Positions 53,080 to 60,967 of a DNA stretch of 64,000 bases are shown here, piece after piece (position 1 is the first letter of the stretch; every line of letters begins with the position of its first letter). The stretch spans positions 2,418,001 to 2,482,000 of the forward strand of contig OZ244213.1 in NCBI GenBank assembly GCA_965216905.1, written 5' to 3'. Below the pieces are notes generated by a model. The model had not been told where the DNA came from, did no database searches, and saw nothing but the letters and a program-made list of their open reading frames with translations. This stretch comes from G965216905 sp965216905. Lineage in GTDB: Bacteria > Actinomycetota > Acidimicrobiia > Spongiisociales > ZC4RG35. A program made the position numbers and the translations under genes.

Positions 53080-53143
53080 GCCGGTGTGGGAGTACATCGA
53101 GGGGCATCGGCTCTATGCACCCAATCGCCCGCCGTCGGTATGA
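52553..53143 (+). CDS. nadD: Nicotinate-nucleotide adenylyltransferase
   Basis: Enzyme of 196 aa that adenylates nicotinate mononucleotide in NAD synthesis. The nucleotidyltransferase motif GGTFDPPHIAHL is at the N-terminus (HxxH-type), LVTFLPAGAPWQK and the C-terminal LSGTEIRERVA (the SxTxIR motif) are present. GTG 52553 is preferred to ATG 52541, which would add four residues. The actinobacterial order obg-proB-proA-nadD-rsfS is broken here: nadD and rsfS lie 18.6 kb from proB. The upstream M23-like frame overlaps this gene in another phase. Confidence 0.94.
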   Translation: MRRVLLGGTFDPPHIAHLVAGEVAYRQLGADLVTFLPAGAPWQKADDGVSHPDHRWNMTRLAVQGVDYFEADDREVRREGWTYTIDTIDSFSADETLILVLGADAAANVGTWHRGKDVLERARLAVAPRPGTDRSAVEGAVGRRIVWLDMPLLELSGTEIRERVAARRSVRFLVREPVWEYIEGHRLYAPNRPPSV

Positions 53144-53159
53144 TGCGACGGTCCGTTCA

Positions 53160-53582
53160 GTGTCGGGAGTGACCGTCGAGCACCACGAATCCGCCGTCGA
53201 AACCGTCGAGATGACCTCGCACGAAGCCGCCCGATTGGCGGCGGACGCCCTCTCCGAGAAGAAGGGTCTCGACATCCTCCTGCTCGATGTCGCCGATCTC
53301 CTCGCCATCACCGACGTCTTCGTGATCGTGACGGGCACGTCCCGACCGCACGTCCAGACGCTGGCCGAGTTCGTGGAGGAGAAGCTCAAGGGGGTCGGCC
53401 GGCGACCACTCCGGGAGGAGGGTCGGGCCGAGGCGGAGTGGGTACTCCTCGACTTCGGCGACTTCGTTCTCCACGTCTTCCAGCCCGAACAACGCGACTA
53501 CTACGGACTGGAACGGCTGTGGTCCGACGCCCCCACCGTCGACTGGCAGCCGGTGGCCGACCCGGCTCCGGGTCCCCGCTGA
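53160..53582 (+). CDS. rsfS: Ribosomal silencing factor RsfS
   Basis: Small protein of 140 aa (DUF143/Iojap family) that binds ribosomal protein L14 and blocks subunit joining during starvation. Family motifs are DILLLDVADLLAITDVFVIVTG, the RPHVQTLAEFVEE helix and WVLLDFGDFVLHVFQPEQRDYYGLERLW. A TATGAT box at 53139-53144 lies upstream. The GTG at 53160 is used; an internal ATG at 53211 would also give a plausible product. It follows nadD by 16 bp, the usual neighbour. Confidence 0.92.
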   Translation: MSGVTVEHHESAVETVEMTSHEAARLAADALSEKKGLDILLLDVADLLAITDVFVIVTGTSRPHVQTLAEFVEEKLKGVGRRPLREEGRAEAEWVLLDFGDFVLHVFQPEQRDYYGLERLWSDAPTVDWQPVADPAPGPR

Positions 53583-53617
53583 CCCTCGCCACCGGCCCCG
53601 ACTCACCGTGGTCGAGA

Positions 53618-53659
53618 TTGGCGGTGGTCGCAGGGTTGGTACACTCACCCCTCCCGTCT
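53618..53659 (+). promoter_or_regulatory. Promoter of tRNA-Ala
   Basis: TTGGCG (53618-53623), a 16-bp spacer and TACACT (53640-53645), 14 nt before the tRNA 5' end. Confidence 0.6.
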
Positions 53660-53733
53660 GGGGCTGTAGCTCAGCCTGGCAGAGCACTTGCATGGCATGC
53701 AAGGGGTCAGGGGTTCAAATCCCCTCAGCTCCA
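53660..53733 (+). tRNA. tRNA-Ala (GGC)
   Basis: Acceptor GGGGCTG pairs with CAGCTCC (one G-T). The anticodon stem CTTGC/GCAAG encloses ATGGCAT, giving GGC (Ala, GCC codons). The T arm is GGTTCAAATCC. Discriminator A; CCA is not encoded. Confidence 0.95.
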
Positions 53734-53739
53734 CGTCTC

Positions 53740-53767
53740 GGAATCCCCGGTGTCCGCCGGGGATTCC
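53740..53767 (+). terminator. Terminator after tRNA-Ala
   Basis: A perfect 11-bp stem, GGAATCCCCGG / CCGGGGATTCC, with loop TGTCCG, 6 nt after the tRNA. Only a short T-run follows (GTTTC). Confidence 0.7.
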
Positions 53768-53900
53768 GCCGTTTCAGAGACCGAGTGAGGGCGGTTCTGC
53801 CCAGCCCAGGCTGTCGGCGTTTGCGTCGGGTCGTCGTCAGTCGACGTTGCCCATTCTCTCGAGGCCCCTGGCACGAGCGGGGCTGGAGCTGCGGCAGCAT

Positions 53901-53934
53901 GCATGCAATATTGCATGCTGATCGATCAGCATGC
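53901..53934. promoter_or_regulatory. Double palindromic operator over the start of the RHH gene
   Basis: Two perfect palindromes share a GCATGC half: an 18-bp one at 53901-53918 (GCATGCAATATTGCATGC) and a 22-bp one at 53913-53934 (GCATGCTGATC / GATCAGCATGC). The ATG at 53931 lies inside the second. Ribbon-helix-helix proteins typically bind such arrays to repress their own genes. Confidence 0.65.
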
Positions 53935-54182
53935 AGAGCACGAGCGTTCGAATCGACAAGGCGACTGACCAGGAACTGAAACGACTCGCTGATCAGCTGG
54001 GCACCACGGTCGGGGAGACCGTCGCCCTGGCGGTCCGGCGCCTGAGACAGGAACGGATCGGCGAAGAACTCACGGCCACGTCGAGTCATGACGAAGTCGT
54101 TTCCGGCATTCGGCCGGGTGGCGTCCGATCCTCCACGGCACCAGGGAGTCAGCCCAATGCTCGGAGAAGCAACTGCGGGTAG
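53931..54182 (+). CDS. Ribbon-helix-helix antitoxin-like protein (orphan)
   Basis: An 83-aa protein. Residues 1-50 (SVRIDKATDQELKRLADQLG, then TTVGETVALAVRRLRQERIG) match the N-terminal DNA-binding and dimerisation part of VapB/MazE-like RHH antitoxins. The C-terminal third (after about residue 52) loses family character and its coding end overlaps the convergent Nudix gene by 34 bp. No toxin gene follows, so the original 3' end and partner may have been lost by deletion. The palindromes over its start suggest autoregulation. It sits just downstream of tRNA-Ala, a common site for integration and rearrangement. Confidence 0.6.
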   Translation: MQSTSVRIDKATDQELKRLADQLGTTVGETVALAVRRLRQERIGEELTATSSHDEVVSGIRPGGVRSSTAPGSQPNARRSNCG

Positions 54183-54571
54183 CGGGGGTGAGCGAGGTCG
54201 AGTTGAGCGATGTCTTTTGAGCCGACCCAGCGCATGTCGTCGTGTTCATCGGTGGCGACGTTCCGTGGATCCCCCTCCCAGCTCTCGATGATGAATACGT
54301 TGAGCTCGACCCCTTCGGCTTGCACGGTTGCCCACGGAGGCTGTTCTGGGGGCTCGATCCCGATCCCGAGTTCTTCATCGAGTTCCCGGACGAGCGCCGC
54401 GGCCATAGTCTCGTCACTCTCGATGTGACCACCCGGAAGGTCCCAGACGCCTGGATGGCTGGCACGAGCAGCGTGTCGGTGACACAGAAGCAGCTTTCCG
54501 TGCCGTCGGAGCAGTCCCGCGACTACCCGTACGGGGGTGCCACCGTCGAAAGAAGGACGACGTCGATCCAC
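54149..54571 (-). CDS. Nudix hydrolase
   Basis: A 140-aa protein with a full Nudix box, G-x5-E-x7-R-E-x-x-E-E-x-G (GGHIESDE...RELDEELGI), preceded by CHRHAARASHPGVWDLPGG. Nudix enzymes hydrolyse nucleoside diphosphate derivatives; the substrate is not predictable, though MutT-like sanitising activity is possible. It starts at GTG 54571 and overlaps the convergent RHH gene by 34 bp at its 3' end. Confidence 0.85.
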   Translation of the reverse strand: MDRRRPSFDGGTPVRVVAGLLRRHGKLLLCHRHAARASHPGVWDLPGGHIESDETMAAALVRELDEELGIGIEPPEQPPWATVQAEGVELNVFIIESWEGDPRNVATDEHDDMRWVGSKDIAQLDLAHPRYPQLLLRALG

Positions 54572-54660
54572 ATGATGAGTATGGTCGCCGGCGGGTCGTC
54601 ACCACCGAAGACGGTCGCCGATGAACGGTATGCCCTGGTCGCGCAGGGTCCGGTGGCGTT

Positions 54661-54708
54661 CCGGACTGCGAGTCCGGCGCCATGACGCCCGCCCGGCTAC
54701 CCGGGCGG
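54661..54708. terminator. Two adjacent perfect hairpins
   Basis: CCGGACT-GCG-AGTCCGG (54661-54677) and CCGCCCGG-CTAC-CCGGGCGG (54689-54708) lie between the Nudix gene start and the acyl-CoA synthetase stop. The second may end the minus-strand synthetase transcript. Neither has a T-run. Confidence 0.4.
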
Positions 54709-54730
54709 ACCCGGACGGCCTGGTTGGGCG

Positions 54731-56218
54731 TCACTCATCGGGATCGGAGGTCATCTCCCGCAGGATGTGTTTCGTCACCTTCCCGAGGGCGGTTCGCGGC
54801 AGTGTGTCCATGACCACCACCTCGCGAGGATGCTTGTAGCGGGCCAGCTTGTCGGCGCACCACTCCGACAGTTCATCCGCCGACGGCGGGCGGGCCTCAC
54901 CGGCGGCGACGACGACCGCCACCGGCACTTCTCCCCATCGCTCATCGGGTCGGCCGATCACCGCCACTTCGCCGATCGCCGGGTGATCGATCAACACGTT
55001 CTCCACCTCGGCCGGGTAGATGTTCTCGCCGCCGGAGATGAGCATGTCCTTGATCCGGTCTTCGATGAACAGGAACCCCTGCTCGTCGATGCGTCCGACA
55101 TCGCCGGTCCGGTACCAGTCGCCCTCGAAAGCTCTTTGGGTGGCGTCATCCCGATTCCAGTATCCGGTGAAGAGGTTGGGCCCGCGTACCCACAGCTCAC
55201 CCGGTTCTCCGGTGCCGGCATCGGTGCCGTCGGGCCTGGCGATTCGCATCTCGCTGTGGATGGCCGGTTTGCCGCACGATCCGATGTGGGGTGCGCCGTC
55301 CGCATATCGCAGCACGATGACGGTGGGGCCGGTCTCGGTGGAGCCATAGATCTGCCCGACATCGACACCCCGGTCGAGGAACCGCTCGATCAAGGGTGGT
55401 GGAACGACCGACGAGCCGGTGTTTATGCCGTCCAGGCTCGACAGGTCGGTGGAGGCGAAGTCGGGATGTTCGGTCACCGCCTGCATGACGGCCGGGACCA
55501 TCAGCGTCTGGGTCGGCCGGCGATCGGCGATCGTTGCGAGCACCGCCGCCGGGTCGAAGCGTCGGTGGAGGATCACCGTCCCTCCCACGTACAGCGTCGG
55601 AAGCGTCTGAATGTTGAGACCACCGACGTGGAAGAGGGGGAGAAAGGTGAGGATCCGGTCGCGGGCCGACAGGTCTTGGTGGGCGACACCATTCAGCACG
55701 GTGAAGAGCAGCGACCGGTTCGTGTGAATCGCCCCCTTGGGGGTCCCGGTGGTTCCCGACGTGTAGACCATCAGCACCGGCCGAGACGGATCGCTCGGCA
55801 CCGCCGGCGGCAGCGCGGAGGTCGCCGCGCGGTCGATGCCGTCGACGTCGATCAGCGGGCGATTCGGAGCGACCTCGGCCAGCCTGGCGCCGAATCCGTC
55901 ACCCACCACCAGCACCGCCGGATCGCAATCGTCGATCTGGAACCGGTGCTCGGTGGCGGTGAGCCGGTTGTTGAGAGGAACGAGAATGGCACCGAGCCGG
56001 GCGCAGGCGGCGAGCAGGGCGATGAGGTCGGGCCGGTTGAATGCGCACATCACCACCCGGTCGCCAACCGACACGGCGTGCTCGGCGAGGATCGTCGCAT
56101 ACCGGTCGCACAGCGCACGAAGGTCGCCGTACGTGAGCTCGGATCCCTCGAACTCGATGGCCACGGCGTCGGTGGTCTGGCGGGCCCAGTGGCCGATCCA
56201 TCGATCCACGTTCGACAC
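54731..56218 (-). CDS. AMP-forming acyl-CoA synthetase
   Basis: ANL-superfamily enzyme of 495 aa that activates a carboxylic acid to an acyl-CoA through an acyl-adenylate. The A3 P-loop is YTSGTTGTPKG, A5 is QIYGSTETGP, A7/A8 are YRTGDVGRID and DRIKDMLISGGENIYPAEVE, and the catalytic A10 Lys lies in RTALGKVTK. The acid (fatty, dicarboxylic or aromatic) cannot be told from sequence. GTG 56218 follows GAGGGAG. It lies downstream of the PaaX-like regulator on the same strand, opposite the catabolic operon, so it may supply a CoA ester to it or to the regulator. Confidence 0.9.
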   Translation of the reverse strand: MSNVDRWIGHWARQTTDAVAIEFEGSELTYGDLRALCDRYATILAEHAVSVGDRVVMCAFNRPDLIALLAACARLGAILVPLNNRLTATEHRFQIDDCDPAVLVVGDGFGARLAEVAPNRPLIDVDGIDRAATSALPPAVPSDPSRPVLMVYTSGTTGTPKGAIHTNRSLLFTVLNGVAHQDLSARDRILTFLPLFHVGGLNIQTLPTLYVGGTVILHRRFDPAAVLATIADRRPTQTLMVPAVMQAVTEHPDFASTDLSSLDGINTGSSVVPPPLIERFLDRGVDVGQIYGSTETGPTVIVLRYADGAPHIGSCGKPAIHSEMRIARPDGTDAGTGEPGELWVRGPNLFTGYWNRDDATQRAFEGDWYRTGDVGRIDEQGFLFIEDRIKDMLISGGENIYPAEVENVLIDHPAIGEVAVIGRPDERWGEVPVAVVVAAGEARPPSADELSEWCADKLARYKHPREVVVMDTLPRTALGKVTKHILREMTSDPDE

Positions 56219-56367
56219 AGGTTCGATCTCCCTCTCCCAGTCGGGTCAGGCGGGCGTCTGGTTGCGATCCACTCCGGGGCTCACCGTGCTGACGGCCGCG
56301 GACGGATCGCGAGCAGTGCGTCGAAGTATCGCGGTCGGCTCCCGGACGCGGCGGCACGGACCAGACG

Positions 56368-57189
56368 TCACGAGGGTCCCGCGACGAAGGCGTCGCCCGC
56401 CACCGCGGCCACATGGCGGTGGGCGGCGGGTTCCAGCCGCCGGCGGAGGCGATCGAACGAAGCCTCGATGGGGCTCGATTCGCCGGACAGGTAGGGGAGA
56501 GGGAGCCCCGGGTCGTGGAAGGCGAGGGGCCGCCATGCATCCACCAGCGACGTGTAGTCGACATATGCCGCTGGATCGTCGACTCGGCTCGCCGGCCACG
56601 CCGACAGCATCGTCTCCACGGTCGCCTCCAGCCGTTGTGACCCTCTGGCCAGCCGGGGGAGATCCCAGGAGCGAGCGACCATCGACCGCTCGTCACCGAC
56701 CGGCGAGCCCACCAGCAGATCGACCGCATGGTCGAACCCCTCGTCGGCGAGACCGGAGATCACATCGTCGAGGTGATGCTCCGGCAGCATCCACACGCCA
56801 CGGGACGGCGTTCCGAACCCCTCGGCCGTGAGAAAGCGGCGAAGTCGGTCGCGGAGACGCCGTTCGGCCTCCGGGACGCTGTACGAGGCGACAATCCAGG
56901 GTTCGCCGACTTCCGCCCGGTGATACGAGAGGATTCGGCGGTCGGCTCGTTCCATGCGCGGAAGGACGGCATCGGTCAGGCCATAGCCGGACACGCCATT
57001 GCGGACGTGTCGGGCGAGGATGCCGTCTCTGACCATGCGGGACACCGCGGTGCGGGTGGCGGCGGGCTCGACCCCGAGGTCGGCGAGCAGCCGCAGGAGA
57101 TCGGCGACGGCGATCCAACCGCCCACGGGTCGAACGTACAGACCGACGACGTCGGTCACCAGGCTGCGGGCGGTGCGGTCGGCTCTCAT
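56368..57189 (-). CDS. PaaX-family transcriptional regulator
   Basis: A 273-aa protein. The N-terminal winged helix-turn-helix (about 10-75; RTAVSRMVRDGILAR is the recognition region) and the PaaX central domain (W-I-V-A-S-Y-S-V-P and GFGTPSRGVWMLP) plus C-terminal domain (SLVDAWRPLAFHDPGLP) are present. PaaX represses aromatic-acid genes and releases DNA on binding an aryl-CoA. ATG 57189 lies 103 bp from the divergent molybdenum hydroxylase operon, making that operon its likely target. The frame continues upstream to 57471, antisense to that operon. Confidence 0.87.
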   Translation of the reverse strand: MRADRTARSLVTDVVGLYVRPVGGWIAVADLLRLLADLGVEPAATRTAVSRMVRDGILARHVRNGVSGYGLTDAVLPRMERADRRILSYHRAEVGEPWIVASYSVPEAERRLRDRLRRFLTAEGFGTPSRGVWMLPEHHLDDVISGLADEGFDHAVDLLVGSPVGDERSMVARSWDLPRLARGSQRLEATVETMLSAWPASRVDDPAAYVDYTSLVDAWRPLAFHDPGLPLPYLSGESSPIEASFDRLRRRLEPAAHRHVAAVAGDAFVAGPS

Positions 57190-57292
57190 GTCCGCCCGCT
57201 GCTCGGTTGGGGTCTCGAGCGTTGTGACATTCTGAGCACGATCGTACACGAACTGATATGGTGACGCAGCAAGGCTCCCATTGGAGGTGTGA
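57190..57292. promoter_or_regulatory. Divergent control region between paaX-like and hydroxylase genes
   Basis: On the plus strand, TATGGT (57257-57262) is a candidate -10, with GGAGGT before the ATG at 57293. An interrupted repeat TCGT-AC-ACGA lies just upstream of it, a possible operator for the PaaX-like protein. Confidence 0.4.
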
Positions 57293-59608
57293 ATGACGGC
57301 ACCGGCGAAGCATCGCATCGTCGGACGGCGGCTGCCCAAACTCGATGCACCTGAGAAGGTCACCGGGCGAATCCAATATGCCGACGACCTGCGGATGCCC
57401 GGCCTGCTGACCGGCGCCATCCTCCGCAGCCCGTACGCCCACGCCCGCATCGTCTCGATCGACGTGTCCAAGGCGGAGGCGCTTCCTGGAGTGAAGGCCG
57501 TGATTCATGCCGGCAACGTCCAGCAGCGTCCCTTCGGATACGGGAAGGACAATCTCCCGCTCAAGGATCGCAAGGTCCGCTGCGTCGGTGATGAGGTGGC
57601 GGCGGTGGCGGCGGTGGACGATCAAACCGCCAGAAAGGCCCTGACACTCATCGACGTCGAGTACGAGATCCTTCCGGCGGTCACCGATCCGTGGGAGTCG
57701 CTCGAATCGGAAGCTCCGGTGATTCATGACGAGCGCCATGACATCGAAGGCAATGTCTCGATGCGCTGGGATTTCGAAACGGGGGACGTCGACGCGGCGG
57801 CCGATGCGGCGGCCGTCATCGTGGAAGGCCGGTACTCGAGCCCGCTGGCCGCACCCGGGCCGATCGAAACGCACGTGATCATCGCCAGCTTCGACGCATC
57901 CGGACACCTGACCGTGTGGAGCCCGGTGCACATGGTCTTCATGTACCGCAAGGAGCTGGCCGACACGCTCGGGTTGGACTGGGGGAACATCACCATTCGC
58001 CAGCCACCCGTGGGAGGGAGCTTCGGCGGGAAGATCGACATCGACACCCACGATTTCATCTGCGTGTTGCTGGCGAAGGCGGCTCACCGGCCGGTCAAGC
58101 TGGCGATGAGCCGCGAGGAAGAGTTCATCGGGACGCGGACCCGCCAACCGATCCACTTCAAACTCCGCACCGGTGCCGATGCCGACGGGAACGTTCTCTT
58201 CCGGGACGCCGAGGTCGTGTCGGACAACGGTGCCTACAACGCCTGGGGTTCCCACGCCATGTTGGTGGCGATGAACACCGTCACCTCGCTGTACCGGGTC
58301 CCCAACTCTCGGATGCGATGCGCGGTGGTCTACACCAACAAGTCGTATGGCGGGTCGGTGCGTGGATTCGGAAACCCGCAGGCCACATTCGCGGTCGAGC
58401 AACAACTCGAAGAGATCGCCGACGCGCTCGGCCGTGATCCGATCGAGCTCCGAATCCAGAACGCCAACCAGGCGGGCGATGTCACGCCGCAGGGTCTCGA
58501 AATCACGACATGCGGCCTGACCGAGTGCCTGGAGTCGGTCAGAGACGCCTCCGGTTGGAACGAGCGACGCGGGAAGATGCGCGACCGTTTCCGCGGTCTC
58601 GGTGCCGCCGCCTTCATCCACGTCGGGGGTGGGGCCCGCATCTATGGGTCGGATGGCTGTGGAGCGATGATCAAGATGGACGACTCCGGCCAGATCTCAC
58701 TCATTTCGGGTTCCTCCGAGCTCGGCCAAGGCTCGGAAACGGCACTGGCGATGATCGTTGCCGAAGAGATCGGAGTTCCGCTGTCGCGGGTCCGGATCGT
58801 CCACTCGGACACCGACATCAAGCCGTGGGATGTCGGCGTGCACGCCAGCCGGACCACATTCGTGGCCGGCAACGCAGCCCGGCTGGCCGCCGGGCAGGCA
58901 CGGGACAAGCTGCTCGCCGCCGCCGCCGAGGTGTTGGAAGTCGACGACCTGACGCTGGAAGACGGAATGGTCCGCAGCGCCAGCCGGCCCGATCGAGAGC
59001 TGCCGTACGCCAAGGCGATCCGGCGCCTGCTGCTGCGGGAGGACGGCAACGTCATCATGACGTCGGCCTTCTACGACCCGCCCACCGAGGGGCAGGACTC
59101 CGGCTACCTCGGGAACATCTCGGCGACCTACGGCTTCGGGGCCCACGTAGCCGAGGTCGAGGTCGACCCGGGAACCGGACAGGTCCGGTTGCTGAACCTG
59201 TGGACGGCACACGATGTCGGCAAGGCGATCAACCCGGCCGCGGTGGAAGGCCAGATCGAAGGTGGGGCGGTGATGGGAATCGGTTTGGCCCTCACCGAAG
59301 AGCTACCGGTGAGGCTCGATGCGGGAGATCTCATGGCACCCAATCTCCACGACTACGGCTTGCCGACGATGGCCGACGCACCCCGGATTCACGTCGACTT
59401 GATCGAGACGGACGACCCGCTCGGTCCATACGGCGCCAAGGGCATCGGCGAAGGCGGACTGATCCCGGTGCCGGCCGCCGTTGCCAACGCCGTGGCCGAC
59501 GCCGTCGGCATCCGGCCGCGAGCCTTTCCGCTGCGACCATGGAAGGTGCTGGAGTGGATGGTCGAGGGAGAACGGTCGCAGGTCGTGAAGGGACCGGATC
59601 GTGGTTGA
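57293..59608 (+). CDS. Molybdenum hydroxylase large subunit (xanthine dehydrogenase / 4-hydroxybenzoyl-CoA reductase family)
   Basis: Molybdopterin-binding catalytic subunit of 771 aa. It has the Ald_Xan_dh_C N-terminal domain (KVTGRIQYADD), the QPPVGGSFGGK motif, YGGSVRGFGNPQ near the active site, and the catalytic Glu720 in GAKGIGEGG that all family members need. The CoxL signature for form I CO dehydrogenase is absent. Length and pattern are close to the 4-hydroxybenzoyl-CoA reductase alpha subunit, but its FAD subunit lacks that enzyme's extra Fe-S insertion, so hydroxylation of an aromatic or N-heteroaromatic ring is more likely. First gene of an overlapping operon. Confidence 0.9.
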   Translation: MTAPAKHRIVGRRLPKLDAPEKVTGRIQYADDLRMPGLLTGAILRSPYAHARIVSIDVSKAEALPGVKAVIHAGNVQQRPFGYGKDNLPLKDRKVRCVGDEVAAVAAVDDQTARKALTLIDVEYEILPAVTDPWESLESEAPVIHDERHDIEGNVSMRWDFETGDVDAAADAAAVIVEGRYSSPLAAPGPIETHVIIASFDASGHLTVWSPVHMVFMYRKELADTLGLDWGNITIRQPPVGGSFGGKIDIDTHDFICVLLAKAAHRPVKLAMSREEEFIGTRTRQPIHFKLRTGADADGNVLFRDAEVVSDNGAYNAWGSHAMLVAMNTVTSLYRVPNSRMRCAVVYTNKSYGGSVRGFGNPQATFAVEQQLEEIADALGRDPIELRIQNANQAGDVTPQGLEITTCGLTECLESVRDASGWNERRGKMRDRFRGLGAAAFIHVGGGARIYGSDGCGAMIKMDDSGQISLISGSSELGQGSETALAMIVAEEIGVPLSRVRIVHSDTDIKPWDVGVHASRTTFVAGNAARLAAGQARDKLLAAAAEVLEVDDLTLEDGMVRSASRPDRELPYAKAIRRLLLREDGNVIMTSAFYDPPTEGQDSGYLGNISATYGFGAHVAEVEVDPGTGQVRLLNLWTAHDVGKAINPAAVEGQIEGGAVMGIGLALTEELPVRLDAGDLMAPNLHDYGLPTMADAPRIHVDLIETDDPLGPYGAKGIGEGGLIPVPAAVANAVADAVGIRPRAFPLRPWKVLEWMVEGERSQVVKGPDRG

Positions 59609-60509
59609 GGTCCTCCGCCCCACCACCTTTGCAGAAGCGGCCGGACTGCTGACGGGCACGGATGGTGCGATGCCGCTGGCCGGTGGCACGGACATCATGC
59701 TCGACATGCGCAACGGGCGGGTCGCACCGACCGCCCTGGTCGACCTGTCGGGAATTACCGACGACCGCGACATCGTCTTCGAGGACGGGTGGATTCGCTG
59801 CTCGGCGCTCACGACCATCCGTACGCTGGAACGAGACCCTCGGCTCGCCGAGCGTGCACCGGCGGTGGTCGAAGCCGCTCGCGTGCTGGGATCCGTTCAG
59901 ATTCGGGAGATGGCCACCGTCGGCGGCAACCTCTGCCATGCCACCCCGTCGGCCGAGATGCCTCCGGCGCTGGCCGTCCACCACGCCGAGGTGGACGTCG
60001 TCGGTCCCGGCGGCGATCGAACCGAGCCGCTCGCCGACCTCTTCGCCGGTCCGGGATCGACGACACTGCATCGCGGGGACCTGCTCGCTTCGCTCCGGTT
60101 CCGAGACGCCGATGATCTTGGCTCCTGCTACCTCCGCCAGACGGTTCGGTGGTCGATGGATCTGGCCGGCGTGGGCGTCGCCGCCTCCGTCGAGGTGGAT
60201 GGGCCCACCATCGTGGCTGCCACGATCGCCCTCGGGGCGGTGGCGCCGACGCCGGTCATTGTTGAAGGCGGCGGTACGCCCCTCGTCGGCTCCGCCTGGA
60301 GCGACGATGCTGCCGGTGAGGCGGGTCGGATCGCTTCGGCTGCCAGCGCTCCGATCACCGATGCCCGCGGCTCGGCCGACTATCGACGGTCGGTGGTGGC
60401 GGCGCTGGTTCCCCGGGCGCTTCGCATCGCCTACCTCCGCGCCTCCGGATCGTGGCCCGAAGGTCGATTGAGTCCCACCAATGGGCTGATCACGGAGGAG
60501 TGGGCATGA
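59601..60509 (+). CDS. Molybdenum hydroxylase FAD-binding (medium) subunit
   Basis: FAD subunit of 302 aa that passes electrons from the Fe-S subunit to the acceptor. Flavin-binding motifs PLAGGTDIM and the TVGGNLCHATPSAE loop are typical of CoxM/HcrB proteins; no Cys-rich insertion for a 4Fe-4S cluster is seen. The GTG at 59601 overlaps the large-subunit stop by 8 nt. Its stop overlaps the small-subunit ATG by 4 nt. Confidence 0.92.
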   Translation: MVEVLRPTTFAEAAGLLTGTDGAMPLAGGTDIMLDMRNGRVAPTALVDLSGITDDRDIVFEDGWIRCSALTTIRTLERDPRLAERAPAVVEAARVLGSVQIREMATVGGNLCHATPSAEMPPALAVHHAEVDVVGPGGDRTEPLADLFAGPGSTTLHRGDLLASLRFRDADDLGSCYLRQTVRWSMDLAGVGVAASVEVDGPTIVAATIALGAVAPTPVIVEGGGTPLVGSAWSDDAAGEAGRIASAASAPITDARGSADYRRSVVAALVPRALRIAYLRASGSWPEGRLSPTNGLITEEWA

Positions 60510-60967
60510 AGATCACCTTCACGGTCAACGGCGATCCGGTCACCACGATGGTCGAAGGATCCGAATCGCTACTCGAGTTGCTGCGCGGCGACCTGAACCT
60601 GGTCGGAACCAAATGGGGCTGCATGACCGGCGACTGTGGTGCCTGCACCGTGCTGATCGATGACCGGTCGGTGGTGTCGTGCCTGCAGGCCTGTGGCCAG
60701 CTCGACGGTCGGGACGTCACGACCATCGAGGGGCTGATTTCCCGAGAGGGTCTGTCCGACCTTCAGCAAGCCTTCGTCGATCACTTCGCCACCCAGTGTG
60801 GGTTCTGCACACCGGGCATGATCTTGGCCGCCGAAGCACTGATCGAGTCGGGCGTGGACGCCGACGAGGCGGCGATTCGGGAGGGCCTGTCGGGAAACCT
60901 CTGCCGGTGCACCGGCTACAACAAGATCGTCGACGCCGTCAAGGCCACCATCGAGGCTCGAAGATGA
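60506..60967 (+). CDS. Molybdenum hydroxylase 2Fe-2S (small) subunit
   Basis: Electron-transfer subunit of 153 aa with two 2Fe-2S clusters. The plant-ferredoxin-type cluster has Cys39, Cys44, Cys47 and Cys59; the second has Cys98, Cys101, Cys133 and Cys135 (CGFCTPG and CRCTGY). ATG 60506 overlaps the FAD-subunit stop (ATGA); the frame itself extends upstream. The three subunits together form a complete heterotrimer, in the order large-medium-small. Confidence 0.95.
   Translation: MKITFTVNGDPVTTMVEGSESLLELLRGDLNLVGTKWGCMTGDCGACTVLIDDRSVVSCLQACGQLDGRDVTTIEGLISREGLSDLQQAFVDHFATQCGFCTPGMILAAEALIESGVDADEAAIREGLSGNLCRCTGYNKIVDAVKATIEARR

Noticed and set aside
53660..54730. Integrated mobile element at tRNA-Ala
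   Set aside because: No integrase, transposase or duplicated tRNA 3' end was found. Only the orphan antitoxin-like gene hints at past exchange.
57293..60967. Aerobic CO dehydrogenase (coxLMS) assignment
   Set aside because: The form I CoxL active-site loop with Cys is not present and the subunit order is large-medium-small. An aromatic hydroxylase is more likely.
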